64,000 nucleotides of DNA. It comes from Betaproteobacteria bacterium. GTDB taxonomy: Bacteria > Pseudomonadota > Gammaproteobacteria > Burkholderiales > SG8-39. The notes under the pieces were generated by a model. That model saw only the letters and a program-made list of their open reading frames with translations, made no database searches and had not been told where the DNA came from. Made by a program: the position numbers and the translations under genes. This document shows, one piece after another, positions 20,279 to 29,414 of this stretch. The DNA lies in NCBI GenBank assembly GCA_947482825.1, contig CANKMT010000016.1, positions 1-64,000 of the forward strand, written 5' to 3'. Position 1 is the stretch's first letter; every line of letters begins with the position of its first letter.

Positions 20279-23038
20279 GTGCCGATGACCCGCCCCACAC
20301 AGCAGATAGAACAGCTGATAGCGCGGGTCACGCTGTGGTTCCTCGTATTCTTCAGTTTCATCGCCTCGGCCGCGGTCCTCGTCCTGCTCCCGCATGGGAG
20401 CGGTGCTGCCAACGCGGCGCGCGTCACCGCGCCCCTGGCGATCTTTGTCGCCTGCCTTTTGGCCGTCCTCCTCGCGCGATGGAGCCGCGCGCGGACCGGG
20501 GCCGGACTCGTGATCGCGGTTGCCTACCTCACCATCCTCAACTATGTCGTGGTGGGCGGATTGGGATTGCACAGCTACGCCAATGCGCTGCTGGCAATCC
20601 TGATCGTGATCACCGCCCTGTTGATCGGGTATCGCGCGGGCCTGGCCGCCGCGGTGGTCGCAATCGTCACGGCGCTCGGCCTTTATTTCCTCGAGAAACG
20701 CGGCGATTTCCTGGATCCGGATGCTGTTGCAGCGATCCCGATCGCCAACATCCTGATCGTCTACTGCATCCTGTTCGGCGCTCTTGGCGCCGTGTTATCT
20801 GCATTTTCCAGGGCGTTCCGCGAAATACTGCACTCAACAGCGGATCAGGAGCATCGCTTTCGGCAGTTGTTCGACGCAGCGCCGCTGGGGTAGGTGATCC
20901 ATCGCGCCGGTCGCGTCCTGATGATCAACCGGGTCGCCGCGGCGGCTGCCGCCGCTAGCGGGGCCGAGGACATGATCGGAAAGGACGTCTTCGGCTTTCT
21001 ACATGGGGAGCAGCGCGAGGCGGCGCGCAAGCACCTGGCGGCCGCCGAAGCGGTCGAGACCTGCGTAAACCTGCCAGTCGAGTTTCGCATCACGGTCGCC
21101 GACGGCAGGGAGCGCCGTTTCGAGGCCACCACCACGCCAATCGTGCTGGCCGACGGCCCTGCCTTGTTTACGATGCTGCGCGACGTGACCCGGGCGCGCG
21201 AGGCGAGCGCCGCGCTGGCTGCGGCCAAGGAGCAGGCCGAATCCTCGAACCGCGCGAAGTCGCAGTTCCTCGCGAACATGAGCCACGAGATCCGCACGCC
21301 GCTGAACGACGTGCTAGGAATGGCCGACCTCCTGCGGGGCACGCCGCTGAGCGCAGAGCAGCGGCGTTACTGCGAAGCGATCGCCGCTTCTGCGCGTTCA
21401 TTGCGCGACCTGCTTGACGGCGTGCTCGACCTGGCAAAGATCGAAGCCGGCAAGATGGACCTGGAGCACGAGGAGTTCGATCTTTCGCGATTGGTCCAGG
21501 ATCTCGTTTCGATCTACCGCGAGCTGGCGGGCGCGGCCAAGACCGAGTTTGTCGCGTCGGTCGAACTGCCCGCGGGCAGCCGCTACATCGGCGACTCGCT
21601 GCGTGTGCGGCAGGTGCTGGGCAATCTCTTGGGCAACGCGGTCAAGTTCACCGAAGGCGGCAAGATCGAATTCGAGGTTCGCCCGCGCGAACCACGCAAC
21701 GGCGATGCGCGAAAGTGGATTCTCTTTACCGTCAAGGACAGCGGGATCGGGATGGACGAGCAAGCGCGCGCCAAGCTCTTCCAGCCTTTCACCCAAGCCG
21801 ACACCTCGACCACGCGCCGATTCGGTGGAACCGGTCTGGGGCTCGCGATCGCAAGGAATCTCGTCGATCTCATGGGAGGCACGCTTGAAGTCCAGAGCGC
21901 CCCAGGCGCCGGCTCGACGTTCAGCGTCAGTTTGCCTTTTGACGGGGCGGAAGCGTCGATCGACGAGTCGCGAGCGCCCTGGGAGCTGTCCGGTACGCGC
22001 GGCGCCGCCGCCAGTCTGCGCTCGCAGTCCGTGCTCCTCATCGAAGACAACGAGATCAACCAGGAAGTGGCCCGCACTGTGCTCGAGCAGGCCGGGCACC
22101 GCGTGCAGGTGGCCGGCGACGGCGCCGAGGGCGTGCACAAGTGGGCGCGCGGGCGGTTCGATTGCGTGCTCATGGATTGCCTGATGCCGGTCATGGACGG
22201 TTACGAGGCCACCCGCGAGATCCGCGCGCGCGAGGCCCGGCGCGGCGCAGGGCACGTTCGGATCATCTCCCTCACGGCGAGCAACATGGCGGAGGATCGC
22301 GCGCGCTGCCTGGCCGCAGGCATGGACGACTTCCTCTCAAAGCCTTTCGAGTCGGCCTCCCTGCTCGCACTTGTCGAAGGCCATAGTGTGCGCCCCGAGG
22401 CGAAACCCCTTGTGGCCTCGAGTCCCGCATCGTGCGACCCGGCCGCGCTCGCGGTCCTGCTGAAACTCGACCGCAAACAGCCGGGGTTCCTGGGCAAGCT
22501 GATCGCGATTTTTGCGCATCGACCAGGCCATCGAGCTGGCGGACCGGATGCACGACGCGTTCGTGCACGCCAGGCCGATGCTGATCGAGCACCTGGAAGG
22601 TTACAAGTCCGGACGCAAGGCCGACATTTCCTGAACCGCGGTCCGGCCTCAGCGGTTGCGGCGCGCGGCGCGCCGCCCAAAGCGCTCCGGCGCCACCGCG
22701 TCGGCGAGCCGCGCCTCCACGGGCAGCGGCTCCGATTCCAGACGGCTGGCGAGCAGCTCGGCCATCAGCGAGCACCACAGGATGCCGCGCGAGCCGTACG
22801 CGAAGGCGCCATGGATTGCCTCGAGACCGGGAAGCGCGCCTACCAACGGCAGGCGGTCAGGCGCCACGGCACGAAATCCGACCCGCCCTTCAAGCGCGGA
22901 AGGTTCGAAGCCGGCTTCGGCCCCCGGAAGGATTCGCGCGAGTCTTTCGAGGTTGCCGGCATGGCTGTCGGCCCTTGGCGATGGGTCGGTGTCGTCGATG
23001 TCGAAACTCGCGCCGGCCACCGCGAATCCGTCAACTGA
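20279..23038 (+). pseudogene. hybrid sensor histidine kinase, interrupted by in-frame TAG (20891) and with disrupted C-terminal Hpt-like end
   Basis: 20279..20893 encodes TM sensor ending LFDAAPLG*; 20894..23038 continues in the same frame with PAS, NMSHEIRTPLNDVLGMADLL (H box), GTGLGLAIARNLVDLMGG, receiver VLLIEDNEINQEVARTVLEQAGH...MDCLMPVMDGYEATREIR; homology-like sequence ends about 22513. Confidence 0.75.
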
Positions 23039-24499
23039 AGGAATCACCATTCCGCCGCGCAGGAGCACGGCGCGAGGTGCGGAAAACTTCGCCGATGGCA
23101 GGTAGGTGACCTGCCCGCGTACGCTGCGCAACGTCACGTCGGCCATCGGTGACAGCCGCAAGGCGTCTGCGGCGTTGGCCAGGATGGCCACCGGGGCTTC
23201 GGCAATGAGGTGCCCGCCGGCCTCGCGCGCGGCCCAGCCGCTTGCGCTGCGCGTGAGCGTTGCGACTTCAGTGTCGAACAAGGTTCGTGTGCCGGCCTTT
23301 GCGAGCAGCGAGCGCGCGAGGCTCGCAGGCTGCACCCAGCCCGCGCTTTCGAACCACAAGCCGCCGGTTGCAACCGGTGCGCCCACCCTGGCCGATGCCT
23401 CGGCTGCAGAGAGATGGGCCGCGTACCCGACGGGGTAACCCAACTGTTCGAGCGCCGCGCGCTGCGAGGCGTCCTCTTCGTCGCTGCGCGGCATCTGCAG
23501 GACCCCGCATCGCGACCATGAGAGGCCGTCGAGCTGGGGCCACTGCGTGATCGCATAGAGATAGGCGGCGCGGCTCAATTGCGCGAGCAGGCTGTCGTCG
23601 CGCGTGACTAGCGGGTGGAACACGCCGGCGTGGTTGCCCGAGGCTTCCATGGCCGGCGAGGGGCGGCGGTCGACAAGCACGGTTTCCCAGCCACGCGAAG
23701 CAAGCCGCTCGCAGACGGCGCTGCCGGCCAGTCCGGCGCCAATGACAATTGCACGCCGGTCCGGGATCGGGGGTGTTGCGACGGTGCGCGAGAAGCGGCC
23801 GCAAAGCATTTCGCGCTTTCTGGCGAATCCGGGGCGTTTCTCGACTGAAAATCCCGCAGTGCCGAGGCAGTCGCGCACGGCGGATGCGACGGTGTAGGTG
23901 GCGAAGGTGGCGCCGTCCGCGGCGAGCCTGGGGAGCTTTCCGAGGACCTGTGCCGACCACATGTCCGGGTTCTTTGCTGGCGAGAACCCATCGAGGTAGA
24001 AGGCGTCCGCGGCGAGGCGCAGTTGCGGCATTGCGGCCGCCACGTCCGCGAAACAAAGAGTCAGCACGACACGGCCGCCCTCGAACTCGATGCGATGCAT
24101 GCCGGGCACGAGCATCGGCCAGGTCTCGCGCAACTCGCGCGCGAGCGACTCGAACTCGGGGTGCAATGCATGCAGTTGCGCCAGGTCGGAAACGGCAAAC
24201 GGATGCTTCTCGACCGAAACGTAGTGCAGCTTCGCGCATTGCCCGGGTCCGGCCTTCCATGCGGCCCAGGTCGCGAGGAAATTCAGCCCGTACCCGAAGC
24301 CGGTCTCGAGGATCGTGAATCGTGGCCGCAGGCGCCAGCGTTCCGGCAGGCCGTTGCCGCCGAGGAACACGTGCCGGGCCTGCCGTGGTCCCCCTTCGGC
24401 CGAGTGGTAGATGTCGTCGTATGCAGCGGAGTACGGCGTGCCGTCATCGAACGCGAGTTGTGCGGGGATCAGTGGCGCGGGGAAAGTGTGGGAGGACAC
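22649..24499 (-). CDS. mnmC: bifunctional tRNA (mnm5s2U34)-methyltransferase/FAD-dependent cmnm5s2U34 oxidoreductase
   Basis: 616 aa; FTILETGFGYGLNFLATWAAW, AFYLDGFSPAKNPDMWS, AIVIGAGLAGSAVCERLASRGW, AYGSRGILW. Confidence 0.93.
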   Translation of the reverse strand: MSSHTFPAPLIPAQLAFDDGTPYSAAYDDIYHSAEGGPRQARHVFLGGNGLPERWRLRPRFTILETGFGYGLNFLATWAAWKAGPGQCAKLHYVSVEKHPFAVSDLAQLHALHPEFESLARELRETWPMLVPGMHRIEFEGGRVVLTLCFADVAAAMPQLRLAADAFYLDGFSPAKNPDMWSAQVLGKLPRLAADGATFATYTVASAVRDCLGTAGFSVEKRPGFARKREMLCGRFSRTVATPPIPDRRAIVIGAGLAGSAVCERLASRGWETVLVDRRPSPAMEASGNHAGVFHPLVTRDDSLLAQLSRAAYLYAITQWPQLDGLSWSRCGVLQMPRSDEEDASQRAALEQLGYPVGYAAHLSAAEASARVGAPVATGGLWFESAGWVQPASLARSLLAKAGTRTLFDTEVATLTRSASGWAAREAGGHLIAEAPVAILANAADALRLSPMADVTLRSVRGQVTYLPSAKFSAPRAVLLRGGMVIPSVDGFAVAGASFDIDDTDPSPRADSHAGNLERLARILPGAEAGFEPSALEGRVGFRAVAPDRLPLVGALPGLEAIHGAFAYGSRGILWCSLMAELLASRLESEPLPVEARLADAVAPERFGRRAARRNR

Positions 24500-24558
24500 T
24501 CGCCCTACCGTGCTTCAACCAAGAGCATCCATTTGGTCAGCATTCAGAGATATGCCGA

Positions 24559-24618
24559 TGGCAGTATTTCACCCTGGAAGCCAAGCCCAGAGCCGACCAA
24601 TAGATAAAATTGGCAGCA
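24559..24618. repeat. IS-end-like module TGGCAGTATTT...CTGGAAGCCAA...AAAATTGGCAGCAA
   Basis: TGGCAGTA and TGGCAGCA separated by exactly 52 nt, as in the module at 33921; resembles IS21-type multiple terminal repeats. Confidence 0.5.
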
Positions 24619-24674
24619 ATTCGATTGCCGGACGCTCTTCTCCTGCAACTTCGCGGCAGACGTCGGCAACCAAG

Positions 24675-24944
24675 TCAACGACCCGTGTGCGCGGCGTGGC
24701 GCTTGAGCGCGCGCTTCAACGCTGCATTTGGTTTGGCGGGCCGATCGATCTCCGCAAGAAATGCCAGGAAATCCTTCGGGATCAGGGTGATCGATTCATG
24801 CGCCTGCACGACCTGCTCGGCCGACGCGAGCGCATGCGAGAGAACGAACTCGGAGATGCTGACTCGAGTGTAGGTGGCCGCCTTGTCGAGAAGTTGACGC
24901 GCGTGAGCGTCGCAGCGGATGTGAAGCCGGCCGTTCCTGATCAT
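24675..24944 (-). CDS. DUF1778/TacA-like antitoxin (orphan)
   Basis: MIRNGRLHIRCDAHARQLLDKAATYTRVSISEFVLSHALASAEQVVQAHESITLIPKDFLAFLAEID; internal Met chosen; no GNAT partner in the 176 bp downstream. Confidence 0.7.
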   Translation of the reverse strand: MIRNGRLHIRCDAHARQLLDKAATYTRVSISEFVLSHALASAEQVVQAHESITLIPKDFLAFLAEIDRPAKPNAALKRALKRHAAHTGR

Positions 24945-25177
24945 CTTCGTTCCCAAAGGTACCTCCCAATCCTCGTTCCTTTGCATTGTCCGCCAACTGC
25001 GCGGGCAGTGCACTGTCAGGTGCGCGATCAATGCCCTCGCATTCCACGTCGAGGTCCATGTGGAAGTCTGCGAGCGCTGTGTCTTCGTGGAGAAGGGTAA
25101 AATCTAGCTCGAACCCGATTTTGGCGCTGCCGCCGCGGAATCCCGCGTCGCCGCGTGCCTAGATGGAGGAATTGTCC

Positions 25178-26695
25178 ATGAATAAGCCCGCAGATTTGAA
25201 ACTCGCGACCGTCCCCATGTGGATCAACGGCAAGGCCGTCGTTCCCGCGCTGCGCATGGGCGAGGTCTTCAATCCGGCCACCGGCTCGGTAGCCAAGCAG
25301 GTGCCGTATGCCGATGCCGCGACCATCGACGCCGCCGTCAAGGCCGCCGCGGCCGCCCTGCCGGCCTGGCGCGATGCGCCGCCGCTGCGCCGCGCGCGCG
25401 TGATGCAGAAATTCCTGCAGCTCCTGCAGGATCACCAGAAGGAACTGGCCGAGCTGGTCACCGCCGAGCACGGCAAGACGCTGCCGGACGCGATGGGTTC
25501 GGTGCAGCGGGGCATGGAAGTGGTCGAATTCGCCTGCGGCATTCCACATCTGCTCAAAGGCGAGTTCTCCGAGAACGTCGGCACCGGAGTGGATTGCCAC
25601 TCGCTGCGCCAGCCGGTGGGCGTGTGCGCGGGCATCACGCCGTTTAACTTCCCGGTCATGGTGCCGCTGTGGATGTTCCCGGTGGCGATTGCGTGCGGGA
25701 ACACCTTCATCCTCAAGCCGTCCGAAAAAGTTCCGTCGGCTTCGGTGCGCATGGCCGAACTGTTCAAGGAAGCCGGCCTGCCCGATGGCGTGCTCAACGT
25801 CGTGCATGGCGACAAGGCCGCGGTCGATGCGATCCTGGCGCATCCCGGCATCAGCGCCGTGTCATTCGTCGGCTCTACGCCGATCGCGAAATATATCTAC
25901 GAAACCTGCGCTCACCACGGTAAGCGAGTGCAGGCACTGGGCGGCGCCAAGAACCACGCAGTCGTATTGCCCGACGCGGACATGGAGTTCGCCGCCGACG
26001 CGATGATCGGCGCGGCCTACGGGTCGGCGGGCGAGCGCTGCATGGCGATCTCTGCGGTCGTCGCCGTGGGCGACGCGGCGGACCCGATCGTGGCCTTGCT
26101 CAAGAAAAAGGCCGAGGCGATCAAGATCGGCCCCGGCACGATGGACGGCGCCGACATGGGTCCGCTGGTCACCGGCGCGCACCGCGACAAAGTCAAGGGT
26201 TACGTCGATGCCGGCGTGAAGGAAGGGGCGAAGATCGTGTCCGATGGGCGCGGCTACGTGGTCAAGGGCCACGAGAACGGGTTCTTCATCGGCACCACGC
26301 TGTTCGACGAAGTGAAGCCCGGGATGAGCATCTACAAGGACGAGATCTTCGGCCCGGTGCTGATCGTGCTGCGCGTGAAGACGCTCGACGAGGCGATTGC
26401 GCTCGTGAATTCGAACCCGTACGCCAACGGCGTCGCGATCTTCACCGAATCCGGTGGCGCCGCGCGCCGGTTCGAGAACGAGATCCAGGTCGGCATGGTC
26501 GGCGTCAATGTCCCGATCCCGGTGCCGGTCGCGTTTTATTCGTTCGGCGGCTGGAAGAACTCGCTCTTCGGCGACCTCCACGTGCACGGCGCCGAAGGCG
26601 TCAAGTTCTACACGCGCACCAAGGTCGTCACCACCCGCTGGCCGCATACAGACACGCCGGTGCGCGGCGGGTTCAACATGCCGACCCTGGGGTAA
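25178..26695 (+). CDS. mmsA: CoA-acylating methylmalonate-semialdehyde dehydrogenase
   Basis: MWINGKAVVPALRMGEVFNPATGSVAKQVPYADA, GITPFNFPVMVPLWMFPVAIACGN, GSAGERCMAISAVVAVGDA; AGGAGG-like RBS upstream of ATG 25178. Confidence 0.92.
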   Translation: MNKPADLKLATVPMWINGKAVVPALRMGEVFNPATGSVAKQVPYADAATIDAAVKAAAAALPAWRDAPPLRRARVMQKFLQLLQDHQKELAELVTAEHGKTLPDAMGSVQRGMEVVEFACGIPHLLKGEFSENVGTGVDCHSLRQPVGVCAGITPFNFPVMVPLWMFPVAIACGNTFILKPSEKVPSASVRMAELFKEAGLPDGVLNVVHGDKAAVDAILAHPGISAVSFVGSTPIAKYIYETCAHHGKRVQALGGAKNHAVVLPDADMEFAADAMIGAAYGSAGERCMAISAVVAVGDAADPIVALLKKKAEAIKIGPGTMDGADMGPLVTGAHRDKVKGYVDAGVKEGAKIVSDGRGYVVKGHENGFFIGTTLFDEVKPGMSIYKDEIFGPVLIVLRVKTLDEAIALVNSNPYANGVAIFTESGGAARRFENEIQVGMVGVNVPIPVPVAFYSFGGWKNSLFGDLHVHGAEGVKFYTRTKVVTTRWPHTDTPVRGGFNMPTLG

Positions 26696-26696
26696 T

Positions 26697-26803
26697 AAAA
26701 GAATAAAAGAATAAAAGGGGCCAGGCTCGATTTTCCCTTGAGGCCGTCAATCTTTTGCGGTCTTCGCGGAAAATCGAACCTGGCCCCTTTTATTCCTTTT
26801 ATT
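26697..26803. repeat. large inverted repeat (24-bp core arms, 23/24 match, about 31-nt loop, extended by AATAAAAG runs) between convergent genes
   Basis: AAAAGGGGCCAGGCTCGATTTTCC (26713-26736) vs GGAAAATCGAACCTGGCCCCTTTT (26768-26791); sits between mmsA and rraA-like stops. Confidence 0.85.
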
Positions 26804-27527
26804 TGCGTTTCGCGTTGGCGAGGTCGGGGACCGAGGCGCCGGCTGCGATCTGCGCGAGGCGGTCCTCCTCGTAGCGCACCAGCCGCTTGACGACGGCCAT
26901 CACGTCGGCGGCGCGGGAGAGGGGAACGAAGCAGACGCCCACTTCATCGGCGACCACGAGGTCGCCCGGCCGCACTTGGATGCCGCAGATCGTGACCGGG
27001 ACGTTGATCGCCGTGGTTTCGATGCGCCACTTGCCGGTGACCGGGCTCGCGCCGCGCGACCAGACCGGGTAGCCAATGGCGCGCTGGTGGTCGATGTCGC
27101 GCACGGCGCCGTCGACGATCGCGCCGAGCTCTCCCTGGCGCTTGCCGATCGACGCCGAGATCGCGCCCATGCTCGAGATGCCTTCGATGCCCTGGATCAC
27201 GAGCACGTCGCCGGGTTCGGCCAGGTTGTGCGCCTCAATCTCCCCCAATCGCGACACCTTTGCGGCGACCGCTTCGGCCACCGGGATGTCGAGTCTGCGG
27301 TTCAGCGCGGTGAGCGCTTGTCCGGCGATGCGCGCGCCGGGGTCGGTCGGCCGCAATACCGCCGCCGGAACGCCGCACGCGATGCCGAGTTCGTCGCAAG
27401 CGTCGGAGACCAACCCCGACAGGTCGCCGAGCGCGCGGTATGCGGATAGCAGCTCCGCGGGCAGGCGCGGCAATTCCAGCGTGCCGATCTTGTCGCGGGG
27501 GATCTTGCCCGTGAGTGTCTTCACCAT
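26799..27527 (-). CDS. RraA family protein (HMG/CHA aldolase-like)
   Basis: GDVLVIQGIEGISSMGAISASIGKRQGELGAIVDGAVRD, VRPGDLVVADEVGVCFVP. Confidence 0.88.
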   Translation of the reverse strand: MVKTLTGKIPRDKIGTLELPRLPAELLSAYRALGDLSGLVSDACDELGIACGVPAAVLRPTDPGARIAGQALTALNRRLDIPVAEAVAAKVSRLGEIEAHNLAEPGDVLVIQGIEGISSMGAISASIGKRQGELGAIVDGAVRDIDHQRAIGYPVWSRGASPVTGKWRIETTAINVPVTICGIQVRPGDLVVADEVGVCFVPLSRAADVMAVVKRLVRYEEDRLAQIAAGASVPDLANAKRK

Positions 27528-27530
27528 GGC

Positions 27531-28406
27531 TCAGCCCGCGAAGCGCGCTTCGGGCAGCCCGCGCACGCCCGGGCGCACCGAGAGCACGCTGCCGGCAAGC
27601 GGCTGCTTGGCGAGGTCCTCGGGCGTGAGCCGCTGCGTGGCCGTGCTGACGTAAAGCGTGTCGAAGTCCGTGCCGCCGAAGCAGCAGCAGGTTGGGTTGG
27701 CCACCGGCATTTCGATCACCCGGTCGACCTTCCCGGCCGGCGTGTAACGCACCAGCCGCCAGCCGCCGTATTCCGCATTCCACAGGCAGCCGTCGGCGTC
27801 GATGCACGATCCGTCGGGCCGCCCCGGATGCCCGGCGGTGTCGCAAAAGACGCGCTCATTCGAAACCTCTCCTGACGCATGGTCGAAATCCCATGCGCGG
27901 ATCACCTGCCGATAAGTGTCGGCGAAATACATCGTGCGGTTGTCCGGGCTCCACGCGATGCTGTTCGGCACGATCACGTCTGCGAGGATGTGCGTGCATA
28001 CCAGATCCGCCGAAAGCCGGTACAGCGAACCGGTGGGCTCGCGCCTCTCATCGCTCATCGTGCCGGCCCAGAAGCGCCCGGCGCGGTCGCAGCGCCCGTC
28101 GTTGAAGCGGTTCTCGGGCAGGTGAGATTCGGGCTGGGCAACCGTTTGCAAGGCACCGATTTGCGGATCAAAGAAATAGAGCCCGGTCTGAAGAGCAGCA
28201 ATCATTCCGCCGCGCTCGCGGAACGCCACGCTGCCCACGACCGACGGCAATGCAAAGGTCTTCACGCCGCCGTCACGCGGATCCCAGCGCTTGAGCGAAG
28301 GACCGCGGCTGTCCACCCACCACAGCACCTGCTCGCGCTCGCACCAAAGCGTGCATTCGCCGAGACGATCGTTGCCTTTGACCGCACAGTCGACTTGAAA
28401 TGGCAT
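27531..28406 (-). CDS. SMP-30/gluconolactonase/LRE family protein
   Basis: MPFQVDCAVKGNDRLGECTLWCEREQVLWWVD, ENRFNDGRCDRAGRFWAGTM, PDNRTMYFADTYR, CIDADGCLWNAEYGGWRLVRY. Confidence 0.9.
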   Translation of the reverse strand: MPFQVDCAVKGNDRLGECTLWCEREQVLWWVDSRGPSLKRWDPRDGGVKTFALPSVVGSVAFRERGGMIAALQTGLYFFDPQIGALQTVAQPESHLPENRFNDGRCDRAGRFWAGTMSDERREPTGSLYRLSADLVCTHILADVIVPNSIAWSPDNRTMYFADTYRQVIRAWDFDHASGEVSNERVFCDTAGHPGRPDGSCIDADGCLWNAEYGGWRLVRYTPAGKVDRVIEMPVANPTCCCFGGTDFDTLYVSTATQRLTPEDLAKQPLAGSVLSVRPGVRGLPEARFAG

Positions 28407-28442
28407 TGCCGGTTTCCCTCCGGGCGGGCACGATAGCACGCC

Positions 28443-29414
28443 ATGAAAGTCGTATTCCACGGAACCCTGATCCACCACCTGAAGGGCCTGTTCCTCGCCA
28501 AGGCGAAGACGCGCTGGACGGTGGATCGCTTCTTCGAGGAGGAGTCCCGCGAGGATTTCGCGCGCGCGCTGGCCGAAGCCGACGTGTTGATCTCCATGGC
28601 GTGGAATCCGGGCTTCCCGCCCGCGCCGAAGTTGAAGCTCATCCAGGTGCCGGGCACCGGTTACGAAGGCATCGATTTCAGCGCAGTGCCCGACGGTGCC
28701 GCGGTCTGCAACGCGTACGGCCACGCGGAGGGCATGGCCGAGTACACGCTGCTCGGCATGCTCGCGTGGTGCCACCGGTTCTACAACGCCGACCGTACCT
28801 TTCGCGAGGGAAGCTGGGAGTTCAGCGGACGCATGAACGGGCCAGTCAACGAGGAGCTCTTTGGCAAGACGCTCGGCATCGTCGGCTTCGGATCGATCGG
28901 CCAGGCGGTTGCGGAGCGCGCGAAACCTTTCGGCATGCAAGTCATTGCGATCAACCGCACGCAGCGCGAGGCGCCCCCCTGCGTCGATGAATGGGTCGGG
29001 TTCGACCGGATGGACGAAACGCTGCCGAAGCTCGACTACATTGTCGTGGCCGCAGCGCTCGGCCCGGAAACCGAAGGACTCATTGGCAGCGCCCAGTTCG
29101 CGAAAATGAAAAGCTCGGCCGTGATCCTCAACGTCGGGCGCGGTGCGATCATCGAGGAGACGGCGCTATTCGAAGCGCTCAAGTCGAAGCGCATCCGTGG
29201 CGCAACGATCGACGTCTGGTACGGCAACTACCCGTCGAAGGACAATCCCCGCGTGCCACCTGCGAAGTTTCCCTTCCACGAACTCGACAACCTCTACATG
29301 ACGCCGCATACCTCCGGGTGGACCACCGGCATGATCGACCGGCGCTGGACCGGGATCGCCGAAAACCTCGACCGCTTTGCGCGTGGCGCGCCGCTTCTGC
29401 ATCGACTCAAATGA
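28443..29414 (+). CDS. D-2-hydroxyacid dehydrogenase family protein
   Basis: GKTLGIVGFGSIGQAVAERAKPFGMQVIAINR, ILNVGRGAIIEETAL, TPHTSGWT. Confidence 0.9.
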   Translation: MKVVFHGTLIHHLKGLFLAKAKTRWTVDRFFEEESREDFARALAEADVLISMAWNPGFPPAPKLKLIQVPGTGYEGIDFSAVPDGAAVCNAYGHAEGMAEYTLLGMLAWCHRFYNADRTFREGSWEFSGRMNGPVNEELFGKTLGIVGFGSIGQAVAERAKPFGMQVIAINRTQREAPPCVDEWVGFDRMDETLPKLDYIVVAAALGPETEGLIGSAQFAKMKSSAVILNVGRGAIIEETALFEALKSKRIRGATIDVWYGNYPSKDNPRVPPAKFPFHELDNLYMTPHTSGWTTGMIDRRWTGIAENLDRFARGAPLLHRLK

